DNA of 38,066 nucleotides from Rhodopirellula europaea 6C (GCF_000338295.1 NZ_ANMO01000061.1:1-38066), one strand, 5' to 3'; shown: positions 1 to 8,998, counted from the stretch's first letter. Notes: generated by a model from the letters alone, not told the origin. Program-made: numbers and translations.

Positions 1-435
1 CCGATTGGGTTCTCGCAGCAAGTAGCTTCCGCTGTGAGCCTTCTCGGTGACTTGGCGAACGGGGCAACCAAAGTTGATATCCACCACGCTGACGCGGTAT
101 TCCTCGGCCAATCGTCGCCCGACTTTGGCCATGGTCTCCGGATCATTGTCCCAAATTTGAACCGCCAGCGGTCGGGGTTCATCCGCCACCCCCCACAATC
201 GATCGGGGTGCTCAGCTTCATTTTCGTCCAACCAAACGAACCCACGAGCGTTGACCATTTCGGTCGCCAGCAGCCCCGCGCCGCCGAATTGACGTACAAT
301 GTGACGAAACGCAGCGTTGGTGAACCCCGCCATGGGCGCCTGCAAAATCGGCGGATCGATGACCAAATCACCAATCCGAAGCGGCGGCACGGTTCGCGTG
401 GGGGCAGATACAGGCGTGGCGTCTTTTTCAATCAT
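1..435 (-). CDS. dus: tRNA-dihydrouridine synthase (Dus family), 5' part only
   Basis: The first 145 codons are in the window and the rest lies beyond the left edge. Dus enzymes are FMN-dependent reductases that convert uridine to dihydrouridine in the D-loop of tRNA. After an extension of about 18 residues the protein shows the family's opening TIM-barrel strand, with A-P-M-A-G-F-T-N followed by A-F-R. Further on comes D-I-N-F-G-C-P, whose Cys (about residue 124) matches the catalytic position in DusB/DusC-type enzymes, then a Ser-Gly-Ser-Tyr-Leu-Leu segment where the family usually has G-G-x-x-L-L. The start is the ATG at 435, with no clear Shine-Dalgarno. It diverges from the glycosyltransferase gene at 513. 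The Dus subfamily cannot be settled from half a protein. Confidence 0.88.
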   Translation of the reverse strand, partial: MIEKDATPVSAPTRTVPPLRIGDLVIDPPILQAPMAGFTNAAFRHIVRQFGGAGLLATEMVNARGFVWLDENEAEHPDRLWGVADEPRPLAVQIWDNDPETMAKVGRRLAEEYRVSVVDINFGCPVRQVTEKAHSGSYLLREPNR

Positions 436-512
436 TCGACGGTCGGCTTTCGCGGCGGTTTGTTTTCACTTCAGTTTATCGTCGCTTTGCAAAATTGGCG
501 AATCGCCCGTTC

Positions 513-1886
513 ATGAATCCCAAGCCTTTTCGCGTTGGTCTGGTCGCTTGGCATGCACTACCGGCCATCGTTCCGCCTGCCACGCTCCCCCACGCTGATG
601 GCGCCCTCGCAGAAAACTCAATCACAGAGCGTCACTCAGCAAAGAGGTACGGCGAGACGTTCGGCGGACTTGAAACCGCAATGTGGACCCTCGCTCAACA
701 CCTCGCTCGACAGCCAGACATCGAGCCCGTCTGCTTTTTGGAAACCGATCGTCCACGCAGCGGAACCGTGGCATGGCCCGCTGAAGTCGAGGGCGTGAAG
801 CTCGAAATCAGTGTCAGTCGGTTTCGAGCAATTCGCCACGCCGTGGGAGAATGCGTCGACACGGAATCGAAACGCATCAAACGCTTCTCACCGCACTTGC
901 TGTGGCAAATTCCTTTTCTGGCGATGACACGACCATTCCGGTCTCGCGATCCAATCGACAGCCACCCGGACCCTCGCTTGATCGACCAATCCATCGACGC
1001 CTGGATCAGTTTCGGGGTCAACTCTTCAAGCTCACGGGTGGTGGCAACCGCGACAGCGGAACACACGCCAAGCTTCGTCTGCATTCAATCCAACGCAGGA
1101 CTGGAGGACGGATTGGCAACCGACTCAGAATACCGGAACGAATGCGGCGAACCATCCTCCGCTCGTCGCTATGCGCTCACTCGATCCGATCACGTTGTCT
1201 GCCAAAGCCAATGGCAAATCGACCGACTGAGACAGATGTTTCATCGCGAAGGATTGCTGGCCCGAAACCCCATTGTTCGCAAAGACTGGCAACCGCCATT
1301 TGCCACACCCGCTCCCAAACCATTCCAAGAGCAATTCGACGTACTCTGGATTGGTCGCTACGACGATTTCCACAAGCGTCCTTTGCTCATGCTGGAAGCC
1401 GCCAAAAAGCTGGCGCATGTGTCAGTCAAAATGATCGTCAATCCATTCGACCCAGACATTGAAAGACTCATTCGTCACGAAGCTCCCAAGAACGTTGAGC
1501 TGATCGACCGAGTTCCCTTCGCCCAAATGCCGATGGTCTTTGCTGCGGCCAGGCTGTTCGTGTCAACGGGAAGCTTGGAGCACGAAGGTTTCCCAAACGT
1601 CCTGCTGCAATCTGCCGCCTCCCATACGCCCATTGTTGCGTTGTCAGATCACGACAATTTCTTGTCGCGTTCGGGCGTGGGAGTTGATTGCAACGACTCC
1701 GCAGAACTCCTGGCACAACGCATCGACGAGCAACTAAAAAGCAATGCGATCAACTGGGCGAAGGTGGACGACTACCTGGATCAACATCACAGTGCTGATC
1801 TGATCGCAAACAATTTCGCCAATTGGATTCGCTGCTCGATCGCGAACGAGCCCATCGTGCCTGCATCCACTAGCGAGACGCCCTGA
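513..1886 (+). CDS. Glycosyltransferase, group 1 (GT4-like, GT-B fold)
   Basis: This 457-residue protein is a retaining-type GT-B glycosyltransferase, judged by its C-terminal half. A strand V-L-W-I-G-R-Y lies near residue 277 and introduces the nucleotide-sugar domain. The donor-site signature E-G-F-P-N-V-L-L-Q starts near residue 358 and is followed by a hydrophobic strand (T-P-I-V-A-L). The N-terminal acceptor half has a Gly-Gly-Leu-Glu motif at the end of the first loop, as in related enzymes. It is probably cytoplasmic and adds a sugar to a surface polysaccharide; donor and acceptor are unknown. I chose the first ATG, although an in-frame TTG at 495 would add six residues. It is the first gene of a glycan block, separated from the rest by one minus-strand gene. 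Confidence 0.88.
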   Translation: MNPKPFRVGLVAWHALPAIVPPATLPHADGALAENSITERHSAKRYGETFGGLETAMWTLAQHLARQPDIEPVCFLETDRPRSGTVAWPAEVEGVKLEISVSRFRAIRHAVGECVDTESKRIKRFSPHLLWQIPFLAMTRPFRSRDPIDSHPDPRLIDQSIDAWISFGVNSSSSRVVATATAEHTPSFVCIQSNAGLEDGLATDSEYRNECGEPSSARRYALTRSDHVVCQSQWQIDRLRQMFHREGLLARNPIVRKDWQPPFATPAPKPFQEQFDVLWIGRYDDFHKRPLLMLEAAKKLAHVSVKMIVNPFDPDIERLIRHEAPKNVELIDRVPFAQMPMVFAAARLFVSTGSLEHEGFPNVLLQSAASHTPIVALSDHDNFLSRSGVGVDCNDSAELLAQRIDEQLKSNAINWAKVDDYLDQHHSADLIANNFANWIRCSIANEPIVPASTSETP

Positions 1887-1910
1887 CCGACGTCCCGCTT
1901 CTCAAGAGAA

Positions 1911-3650
1911 TCACTGATCAACGAAGACATGCTTCGGATTAACAGTGAGGTACCAATCCATCCAAGCTCTCTCTGCTTTACGCAGTTCACTTTCGGTCGG
2001 CTTGTCAGGCATCTCGAATCCCTCAAATTTCCGACTGATAAATCGCAACCCATCTCTCGCATAACGACGCACCGACAGATCAGGATCACTGAGTGCAAAG
2101 ATGAGTGCCGGCACCACTCGCATGTCGTCACTTTTGCCCAACAATCGGGCTGCAACTCGGCGAGCTTGGTAAGACTGACTGCCTCGAACCAATCGCTCCA
2201 ATCGATCCAGCTGAGCACGCAGTTCTTTTGGATCGGTTGCCAACTGCATGTTCTCGGGTAACGACTTTCCTTCCAGAGCTTCATTGCCATCGTCCTCGAG
2301 AGCCGACAACAAATCCAACACCGACGCGCCAACCGGCTCACCCTTGATCTGTGAACCTTCGCGACGAATCTTGGTTGTGTCCTTTGGTAGTGATCGTCCA
2401 CCTCCCAAAGTGCCTGAACTGGCTTTGACGATGGCTCGTTTGGTACTTCGGATCAAGAATAAAACCGAGAATGCGGTGCTTACCGAGCTGGTGGTATAGG
2501 AACCGCCGGGCCAACTTGCCCCCTTTCGAGCTTCTTTCAGGTACTCGACGCCACTGTTGTACCAGGCAGGACTCGGATTGATCTCGGAGTCAAATGCCAT
2601 CTCTCGAAAGCTTTCGTATCGCTCCAACGTATAAAGCTGGTAGTACGGCCAAATGCTTCGCTTGACGCCGGGATCAGCGGAATTCTTGCTCAGATAACCT
2701 TCGCAAGCTTGAATTGCTGCCACGACAGGTTCTTTCGGCATCTTAGGCCGTTCCACCTTTTTCAGGCTTTGACCTTCTTTGAATTCTTTGACGGCTTTGG
2801 GTAAGCCAACGAGTGCGGAAGTTTCTCCGCCTAAACTCTCGCCCCACATCCGGAGAATGTCGGTTCCAATCAGCACCGCACTCCCACCTGCAACAGCCAT
2901 GGACGGAGTAACACCGTTTTGCCGAATGCGATTGTTCCCTCCCGGATCAACCCCTTGGTATGGCCATCCGCCTCCCGGGTCCTGGACGCGAAGCAGCCAA
3001 CCGACCGTTTGTCCAACGCCCTTGTAATCGATCTGAATTCCAGCTCGATCCAGGGTCCAAAGAGCCAACATGGCGTATTGGGTCTGGGAAACATCCCCCG
3101 TTTTTTCGCCCACATAACCGTAGGCACCATTGCGATATTGTGCATTTCGGAAATACCGATCGATCTGCTTCAATTCCGACTTGTATTTCTCTGCGTCCAC
3201 TTCCGCGAGCAGCAGTGCTGCCGCTGAAACAGCGTAAACAGTCTTGCTGCTGTGTCCGCCCGGGTCGGGTGCTCCTAGCTTTGAAACCAATGTCCGGGCA
3301 GAGGAAATGCCTTGCTGGACCGCCGGGTCCGTTGCGTCATGGTTGACCTTCATCGCCGCGTACCCGCACAAAGCGTGTTCACCATACCCGCCTGTAAAAG
3401 CGGTTGTCAGCGCGTAGAACGTCTTCTCGCGGACATTTGTTCGCAACGATTCGACACCGCCATCGACCAGGGCCTGGATTTCAGGATCCTCTGGCGTGTA
3501 GCCATGAGCTGATCCTCCAAGTGCGATCAAGCCAACAAACGAAAGCAGGCATGCACCACACAGCGCTGCAAACCGAATGCAGGAACGCGATCGCAACGAC
3601 GCCCCCCGATGGGCAACTCGTTTTCGCATTTGGTCTTCGGTGGGTACCAT
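1911..3650 (-). CDS. Secreted alpha/alpha-toroid protein with C-terminal HEAT repeats
   Basis: The 579-residue protein starts at ATG 3650 with a basic region, then a hydrophobic stretch (about residues 25-45) ending in G-G-S-A-H-G, a probable signal peptide. Residues of about 55 to 410 contain repeated prenyltransferase/squalene-oxidase-like units, recognisable by G-A-Y-G-Y, D-P-G-G-G-W-P-Y and similar glycine/aromatic turns followed by hydrophobic helices. Proteins with this fold form a hollow helical barrel. Residues of about 478 to 545 look like HEAT repeats (paired helices with S-D-P-D-L-S-V-R-R at a turn). No catalytic DxDD of squalene cyclases was seen, so a binding or scaffold role outside the cytoplasm is more likely than cyclisation. 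It lies opposite to the flanking glycan genes and ends 24 bp from the convergent glycosyltransferase. Confidence 0.82.
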   Translation of the reverse strand: MVPTEDQMRKRVAHRGASLRSRSCIRFAALCGACLLSFVGLIALGGSAHGYTPEDPEIQALVDGGVESLRTNVREKTFYALTTAFTGGYGEHALCGYAAMKVNHDATDPAVQQGISSARTLVSKLGAPDPGGHSSKTVYAVSAAALLLAEVDAEKYKSELKQIDRYFRNAQYRNGAYGYVGEKTGDVSQTQYAMLALWTLDRAGIQIDYKGVGQTVGWLLRVQDPGGGWPYQGVDPGGNNRIRQNGVTPSMAVAGGSAVLIGTDILRMWGESLGGETSALVGLPKAVKEFKEGQSLKKVERPKMPKEPVVAAIQACEGYLSKNSADPGVKRSIWPYYQLYTLERYESFREMAFDSEINPSPAWYNSGVEYLKEARKGASWPGGSYTTSSVSTAFSVLFLIRSTKRAIVKASSGTLGGGRSLPKDTTKIRREGSQIKGEPVGASVLDLLSALEDDGNEALEGKSLPENMQLATDPKELRAQLDRLERLVRGSQSYQARRVAARLLGKSDDMRVVPALIFALSDPDLSVRRYARDGLRFISRKFEGFEMPDKPTESELRKAERAWMDWYLTVNPKHVFVDQ

Positions 3651-3710
3651 GAGGTTCCTTCGGACAGAAAAGTCTCTTCGAATAGATCAAAACGCAACTC
3701 GTTTTGACGG

Positions 3711-4646
3711 TTGCACTATCCTAGCACGACAGCGGATCGATTGAAAAGAAAAGTGCCCCCTCGACCAGGCAAGGAATCACATGTATTCGCTCGTCATCTA
3801 GCAGGCAAAGTCTGGCGTTTGCTGGGCAGGTGCTTAGTTCCCAATACGCTACATCACCACATCCGGTGGAGAGCCGACCGCCTGGGACAGCGGCTCTCTC
3901 TACGGGAGCGGTTCCGTTTGCGATCCCGTCTTTTGTTCGATCCACAGCCGTTAACATGGATCACTTGGCATGGGTTGGCTGCCCCGGTGGCAATTCGCAT
4001 TGGCACTTCGGACGAATATGTCTTTGAGCAGATCTTCTTAGATCTTGAGTACAAAATCGACGTACCGCGGCCAAAAACTCTCCTCGATGCAGGGGCAAAC
4101 ATCGGCTTGGCGTCCGTCTGGTTCGCCAACCAATTCCCAGACGCGGATATCGTCGCAATCGAACCCGACCCTTCCAACTTTCGCGTGCTGAAGGAAAACG
4201 CAGCGGCCTATCGGCGAATCCGTTGTCTCCAGGTTGGGCTTTGGCATCGCAATGCGATGCTGGAACGTATTTCAGAGGACGCTCAACCTTGGGCTTACCG
4301 GTATCAGGAAACGAGCAAAACCGCTCAACGAAATTTGTCTTCCATCGAATCGGTTGGATTGGATGATGTCGTGAACCGGTTTTTCGAGGGGTCAATCGAC
4401 CTTCTCAAAATGGACATTGAAGGCGCTGAGAAAGAGATCCTTGCCGTCGGAGGTCAATGGACCAATCGCGTACAAACCGCCATGATCGAATGCCACGATC
4501 GCTGGGTTCCGGGTTGTGAAAAAGCGATGGAAGAACGCTTTCCATCCGACAAATTTGATGCTCGACAAAATGGCGAGAATACGGTCTTCGTTCGCCGAGC
4601 CATCTCAGATGCAACCGCGAACTCCGGGGACCAAACGTTCTCATGA
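3711..4646 (+). CDS. FkbM-family SAM-dependent methyltransferase
   Basis: This protein of about 311 residues has a class I methyltransferase core. Motif I is L-L-D-A-G-A-N-I-G (about residues 123-131), the acidic residue after strand 2 sits in A-I-E-P-D-P, and the FkbM hallmark D-L-L-K-M-D-I-E-G-A-E starts near residue 230. FkbM proteins methylate hydroxyl groups of sugars or other small acceptors, so O-methylation of a glycan sugar is the likely job here. No in-frame ATG lies near the 5' end. Candidate starts are TTG 3711 (used here), TTG 3741 and GTG 3753, and the shortest is equally plausible. The stop overlaps the flippase start as ATGA (4643-4646), which suggests translational coupling. 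Confidence 0.85.
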   Translation: MHYPSTTADRLKRKVPPRPGKESHVFARHLAGKVWRLLGRCLVPNTLHHHIRWRADRLGQRLSLRERFRLRSRLLFDPQPLTWITWHGLAAPVAIRIGTSDEYVFEQIFLDLEYKIDVPRPKTLLDAGANIGLASVWFANQFPDADIVAIEPDPSNFRVLKENAAAYRRIRCLQVGLWHRNAMLERISEDAQPWAYRYQETSKTAQRNLSSIESVGLDDVVNRFFEGSIDLLKMDIEGAEKEILAVGGQWTNRVQTAMIECHDRWVPGCEKAMEERFPSDKFDARQNGENTVFVRRAISDATANSGDQTFS

Positions 4647-6019
4647 GTTCGAGTGAAACACCGCCTCAGCGTTCCTGGCCACGTCGCGCACTGAATCGAT
4701 TGGAAGTCGACCGCGCCACGTTTTATGCTGTCGCGACCCGCTACTGGCAATTTCTTTCCGGTCCGATCACGCTCTGGCTGGTGGTCAAATATTTTTCACC
4801 AGAGATGCAAGGTTTCTACGTGACATTCTGGTCCGTGATCGGACTGCAAATGTTTTTCGAACTGGCATTCCCGCAGACCATCGTCACGATGACAAGCCAC
4901 CTTTGGAGCAAGCTTGACCTGGATGAGCATCGACGGTTAGTCGGCGACAAAGATTCCATCTCGCGGCTAACACATCTAATGCGGATATCCACCGCTGTGC
5001 AGGCTGCCTTGGCCATCTCCTTCGGAGTGCTGGCCGGTTTGTTTGGACTTTGGTTCTTCGCCGACGACATGGCAGCGGACCAACTGGTTTGGCGAGCACC
5101 ATGGCTAACGCTGGTAGGCTTATCATCCTGTGCCTTCGCGCTGATCCCGTTTCTCGCGGTGCTGGAAGGATGCGACCAAGTCCGCGAAATTCACAAACTC
5201 AACCTGGTACGAGGCATTGCGGGCAGCGTCGTAGTTTGGATCGCCATTCCGCTGGGTGCAGCTCTTTGGATCCCTGCATTGGCAACCGCCGTTCGCCTGA
5301 TTTGCGAACTCGGCTGGATGCTCGGGAAATACCCAAGATTCTTTGCGACATTTGCTTTCCGTCCCACGGGTGCGTCGATCGCATGGCGGAAAGAGATCTG
5401 GCCTTTTCAATCCAAGCTTATGCTGAAAGGCCTTTTCAACTATTTCAACGCCGACGTGATGCTGCCTGTTTTATTCCGATATCAAGACTCTGTCGTGGCG
5501 GGCCAATTCGGTTTGACATGGAACATCCTGCAGTCGCTGCGTGGTGCATGCTCGTCATGGGTCCGGACACGCACGCCCCGCTTCGGTGTTTTGATTGCCG
5601 AACGCAACTACCAAGAACTAGACCGAATCTACTTCCGAGTGGGCAAAGTTGCCGCCACTTTAATGGCCCTGCTTGGCGCATGCTTTTTAAGCGGAATCAT
5701 CGGTTTGGATCTCATCGACTTTCGTTATGCGAATCGGTTTCTACCCGCGTTGCCGACTGCGTTGTTGATCATCGGATTATGGGCGGCTCTCATCATTGAA
5801 TTTCAATGGGTCTATCTGCACGCTCATGGTAAATCACCTTACCTCGCGATCAGTCTGGTTGGTTGCGTTACCAGCGGTTTGGTGATTTGGGGGATGGGAA
5901 TCTGGTTCGGAGCCGTCGGCGTTAGTGCGGCGTTCCTGCTCATGCACGCGATCATCTACCTGCCGCTTTCCACCTGGGGTTGGATCCACCTGCGACGAAA
6001 TTGGCATCGCAATGAATGA
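4643..6019 (+). CDS. Polysaccharide flippase-like membrane protein (Wzx/MATE-like)
   Basis: A 458-residue integral membrane protein with about 12 hydrophobic segments spread over its length, as in O-antigen and exopolysaccharide flippases. Such proteins move lipid-linked oligosaccharides from the inner to the outer leaflet of the cytoplasmic membrane. The N-terminus has the typical arrangement of a short basic cytoplasmic tail and a first helix (F-L-S-G-P-I-T-L-W-L-V-V). The assignment rests on topology, length and neighbours rather than on a sharp motif. The ATG start overlaps the FkbM stop by four bases, and the 3' end overlaps the next glycosyltransferase by eight bases. Confidence 0.8.
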   Translation: MSSSETPPQRSWPRRALNRLEVDRATFYAVATRYWQFLSGPITLWLVVKYFSPEMQGFYVTFWSVIGLQMFFELAFPQTIVTMTSHLWSKLDLDEHRRLVGDKDSISRLTHLMRISTAVQAALAISFGVLAGLFGLWFFADDMAADQLVWRAPWLTLVGLSSCAFALIPFLAVLEGCDQVREIHKLNLVRGIAGSVVVWIAIPLGAALWIPALATAVRLICELGWMLGKYPRFFATFAFRPTGASIAWRKEIWPFQSKLMLKGLFNYFNADVMLPVLFRYQDSVVAGQFGLTWNILQSLRGACSSWVRTRTPRFGVLIAERNYQELDRIYFRVGKVAATLMALLGACFLSGIIGLDLIDFRYANRFLPALPTALLIIGLWAALIIEFQWVYLHAHGKSPYLAISLVGCVTSGLVIWGMGIWFGAVGVSAAFLLMHAIIYLPLSTWGWIHLRRNWHRNE

Positions 6020-6965
6020 ACATCCGAGTGCGTCTCGTCCTCGAATTTCCGTCCTTTTGACCGTCTTCAACGCCGAGAAGACTGTGGCGGAGACCATCCG
6101 AAGCGTGCTGACGCAAACCGAAACAGACTTTGAGTTCCTTATCCTTGACGATGGATCAACCGACGACTCCTACGACATAGCGACGCAATCCGTCGCAAAC
6201 GACAACCGTGTGCAGCTAATCCGGCAAAACAACGCAGGCATGGCGGCTTCGCTCAATCGCTTGATCGATGAATCACGAGGACGATACTTGGCACGAATTG
6301 ACGCCGATGATATCGCCGAGCCCACACGATTTTCGAAACAAGTCGCTTACCTCGACGCTCATCCAGATTGCGTTTTGGTTGGCTCTGCGGTTCTCAATAT
6401 TGACGATGACGGTGATCCCTATGGCGTGACGATCATGCCCTCCGATCACCAAGCTATCGAAGCAAGAATGCTTTCAGGTGCGGGCGGCATCATGCATCCG
6501 TCTACGATGCTGCGTAGCGATGCGGTGATTGAGTCAGGTGGCTTCGCTCTAAACTACCCAGTCGCGGAGGATCAAGATCTTTGGCTACGTCTAGCTCAAA
6601 TTGGTCGCCTCGCAAACCTGCCCGAACCTCTCACGCGTTACCGCGTCCACCCTCAGAATATGTCCTTTGTACGACAAAAAGACGGAGCGGATGCTTTGAA
6701 TCGGTTGCTTGCGAAAGCTCACGCCGATCGTAATTTGCCGTTCAACCAAGCCGTCCTTCCAACATCGGTCAACGAGCAGTGTTCCGCCTGGGATCGCGAA
6801 CGCACTTGGGCCTGGACGGCGGTGCAAGAAGGCTACCTCGCCACCGCCCGCAAACATGCGCGACGGTTGGCTGCTCGAAAACCTTTGGACACGCGTGCGT
6901 GGAAGCTTGTGGCAGCATCGCACTTCCCTCGACTATTCGCACTGCTCCGATCCCAATCGAGCTAG
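6012..6965 (+). CDS. Glycosyltransferase family 2 (GT-A fold)
   Basis: This 317-residue protein shows all the usual GT2 landmarks. The N-terminal strand is I-S-V-L-L-T-V-F-N-A-E, followed by D-D-G-S-T-D-D-S for nucleotide binding, N-N-A-G-M-A-A-S-L-N, the metal-binding D-A-D-D (about residue 97) and an acceptor-side E-D-Q-D-L-W-L-R-L. It ends in a helical, Arg-rich tail. It is probably cytoplasmic or membrane-associated and transfers a sugar to the growing glycan. ATG 6012 is chosen because it precedes the first strand by 12 residues and gives an 8-base overlap with the flippase. A longer frame reading back into the flippase is only a shadow. Confidence 0.92.
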   Translation: MNEHPSASRPRISVLLTVFNAEKTVAETIRSVLTQTETDFEFLILDDGSTDDSYDIATQSVANDNRVQLIRQNNAGMAASLNRLIDESRGRYLARIDADDIAEPTRFSKQVAYLDAHPDCVLVGSAVLNIDDDGDPYGVTIMPSDHQAIEARMLSGAGGIMHPSTMLRSDAVIESGGFALNYPVAEDQDLWLRLAQIGRLANLPEPLTRYRVHPQNMSFVRQKDGADALNRLLAKAHADRNLPFNQAVLPTSVNEQCSAWDRERTWAWTAVQEGYLATARKHARRLAARKPLDTRAWKLVAASHFPRLFALLRSQSS

Positions 6966-6969
6966 TCTC

Positions 6970-8871
6970 TTGCGAACACCACCTCGGTCGCCCCATCCAG
7001 AGAACGCTCCTTTGCTTTGGCAACAGCTGCTGTGGGCAAATCTGATCGGTTGTGCCGTGCTGGCGACGACATGTTGGCACCAATTTGCAATCGAGACTGA
7101 GACAGATGCCTCGGCGTCAGAGTTTTCCGTCGCAGCTTGGCGAGTCTTTCAAGCATTTTTCCCGCCGGTAATTTTGCTGTATCTGGGTCGGTGGAAGCCG
7201 TCTTGCCATCGGTGGTTCCTTTTCCTGATGACCATGTGGTGGATCTGGGTCGGGGCAGACCTGCTGGTTTTTCACTGGGTTGGCTTCCGTTTAATTTCCG
7301 CCGATGCATGGAACCTGTTCTCCACGCGAGTGCCAAGTTTGGTGCCCTATCTCACCTTTCGGATGATGCTTCGATGGACATTCGCGATCGCGGTTTTGTT
7401 TGCGATAGGGTGGATTTGTCATCGGGGATCGCAACTCCTCGCTCAAGCACTTGCGTCTCAGACTCGCCAGATGAGCGTTCGTGGAGCGACCCATGCGTGG
7501 ACGCTCAGCGTCTTGATGACGGCGATTCCAGGCTTGCTTGCGTGGTCGTCTGTAGAAATCAACATGACGCGTGTGCCCTCACGCCATGCGTTGGGGGTCA
7601 CCGGCTGGTTCGACAACCATGGTGTTGACTCACAAACGAAAGAACAACACGTCCTTCCCGGCCCTTTATTCACATCAGAGGATGTCACGCGACGCACGCG
7701 AATGCTCCGCTTCAATGTGGTGCAAGAAACTCAATCGCTGCCCCCTGACATCCTGCTGATCGTGGTTGAATCGCTCCGGCCCGAACTGGTTGATCCATCG
7801 GTAATGCCCAACACCTATTCCAGAGCCATGCGAGGGCTTTGGATGCGCCGTCATCATTCCGGTGGCAACGCGAGTTCTCTTGGGCTGTTTTCTTTGGTCA
7901 GTGGCCTGGATGCGATATGGTTCTATCTCGCAGACGTACGTTTCTCACCCGCGATGAATCGCTTGTTCGAGCAAGCAGGCTACGAACTTGGCTTCTTCGC
8001 GGGAGCGGATGACTGGGAAGCCTTTCAAATGGAGGCGTTCATTCATGCAGACGCCTACGACACCTTCGATATCGGACCACGAAACAGACTTGCTTCGGAT
8101 CGACATGCGATCGATTCCGCCTATACGTTCCTATCTCGCACAGACTTCCCAGATGGCGAGCAACGTTCACCTCGTCTCGCGGTCCTGTATCTCTACGCCA
8201 CGCACGCGCCGTTTCTGGTTGCACCAGAACATGTGCGAGATCTCCCTTCGGCTGGCGAGGACTACCCTTTGCCGTTTGGCCCCGATTCGAGAAACGCAAT
8301 TTGGAATCGCTATCGAAACTCAGCGAGAACTTTGGATGCAATGATTGCTCCGTTGCTGAACGATGCCAATCGACTGGTTGCAATTGTGGGCGACCATGGG
8401 GAATCGTTTCTCGAAGATGGAACCATTGGGCACGGAACTCGCCTTTCCGCAACACAAGTAAGAACTCCCGCGATCCTTTTCGGTCCTGAGGTGACCCAGC
8501 GAAAGATTGACTTCAACACCAGTCACGCGGACCTGCTTCCCACATTGCTCTCCCTTGCCAAAATTCAAGTCAGCGATCCTGATTCCTTTGATGGCATTGA
8601 CCTGTCTGCGGACTCTCCCAAACCTCGCGTCCTGGCCATCGCAGACTACTTGCGGCCACAAGCACTGCTGATTTCCCCCTCGACAATTGATTCAAAAGTC
8701 TTGGGCGTGCACTGCAAACTGACTCTGCGACCACCTGAGATTCAAATTCGAGGCCCCAGAGACGCACGCGGATATTCACTTGACTCACCCGCAGGATTTC
8801 AATCTCCACGGGTCGTGCAGGAATACTTCCGCCAGGCGTTTGGCAAACCAAGGCAGCAAACGGTCAATTGA
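6970..8871 (+). CDS. Five-helix membrane protein with PbgA/YejM-like alkaline-phosphatase-superfamily domain
   Basis: From TTG 6970 the protein has 633 residues. Five hydrophobic helices fill about the first 205 residues, followed by a large extracytoplasmic sulfatase-fold domain. The domain opens with D-I-L-L-I-V-V-E-S (about residue 260). It carries G-G-N-A-S-S-L-G (about 298), where PbgA/YejM-type and LTA-synthase-type relatives place their nucleophile region, and keeps the metal-binding pair G-D-H-G-E (about 474-478) and G-H-G (about 487-489). The sulfatase C-x-P/S-x-R motif is absent, so this is not a classical sulfatase. Relatives transfer phosphoglycerol or phosphoethanolamine, or regulate lipid A synthesis. 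Here, next to glycan genes, glycan or lipid decoration is inferred. Start alternatives are ATG 6856, which would overlap the previous gene by 110 bp, and a far-upstream TTG at 6709. Confidence 0.82.
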   Translation: MRTPPRSPHPENAPLLWQQLLWANLIGCAVLATTCWHQFAIETETDASASEFSVAAWRVFQAFFPPVILLYLGRWKPSCHRWFLFLMTMWWIWVGADLLVFHWVGFRLISADAWNLFSTRVPSLVPYLTFRMMLRWTFAIAVLFAIGWICHRGSQLLAQALASQTRQMSVRGATHAWTLSVLMTAIPGLLAWSSVEINMTRVPSRHALGVTGWFDNHGVDSQTKEQHVLPGPLFTSEDVTRRTRMLRFNVVQETQSLPPDILLIVVESLRPELVDPSVMPNTYSRAMRGLWMRRHHSGGNASSLGLFSLVSGLDAIWFYLADVRFSPAMNRLFEQAGYELGFFAGADDWEAFQMEAFIHADAYDTFDIGPRNRLASDRHAIDSAYTFLSRTDFPDGEQRSPRLAVLYLYATHAPFLVAPEHVRDLPSAGEDYPLPFGPDSRNAIWNRYRNSARTLDAMIAPLLNDANRLVAIVGDHGESFLEDGTIGHGTRLSATQVRTPAILFGPEVTQRKIDFNTSHADLLPTLLSLAKIQVSDPDSFDGIDLSADSPKPRVLAIADYLRPQALLISPSTIDSKVLGVHCKLTLRPPEIQIRGPRDARGYSLDSPAGFQSPRVVQEYFRQAFGKPRQQTVN

Positions 8872-8949
8872 ATCAAGCATCTTCTGCCAACCACCTCAAA
8901 CTGGCATATCTTCCCTGCTCCACCCAGGCCGCTTATCTTCTCTATCCGT

Positions 8950-8963
8950 CGTGTGATGTCACA
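8950..8963. promoter_or_regulatory. Perfect 6-bp inverted repeat upstream of the giant surface-protein gene
   Basis: GTGTGA and TCACAC face each other with a 2-base centre, ending 35 bases before the ATG at 8999. This is the size and position of an operator, or it may be part of a leader hairpin. The arms resemble a CRP half-site, but the CRP spacing would be six bases, so no regulator is assigned. Confidence 0.3.
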
Positions 8964-8998
8964 CACAGCTTGCAGATCCCCCCAGAAAAGCTTTGACG

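Noticed and set aside
1911-3650. Squalene-hopene cyclase
   Set aside because: The repeats are similar, but no D-x-D-D motif was seen and the protein has a signal peptide.
6709-6969. A longer start for the YejM-like gene inside the GT2 gene
   Set aside because: It would overlap a well-supported gene by up to 257 bp, and the first 87 residues are not like a membrane protein N-terminus.
8950-8963. CRP binding site
   Set aside because: The arms fit, but the spacing between them is two bases rather than six.
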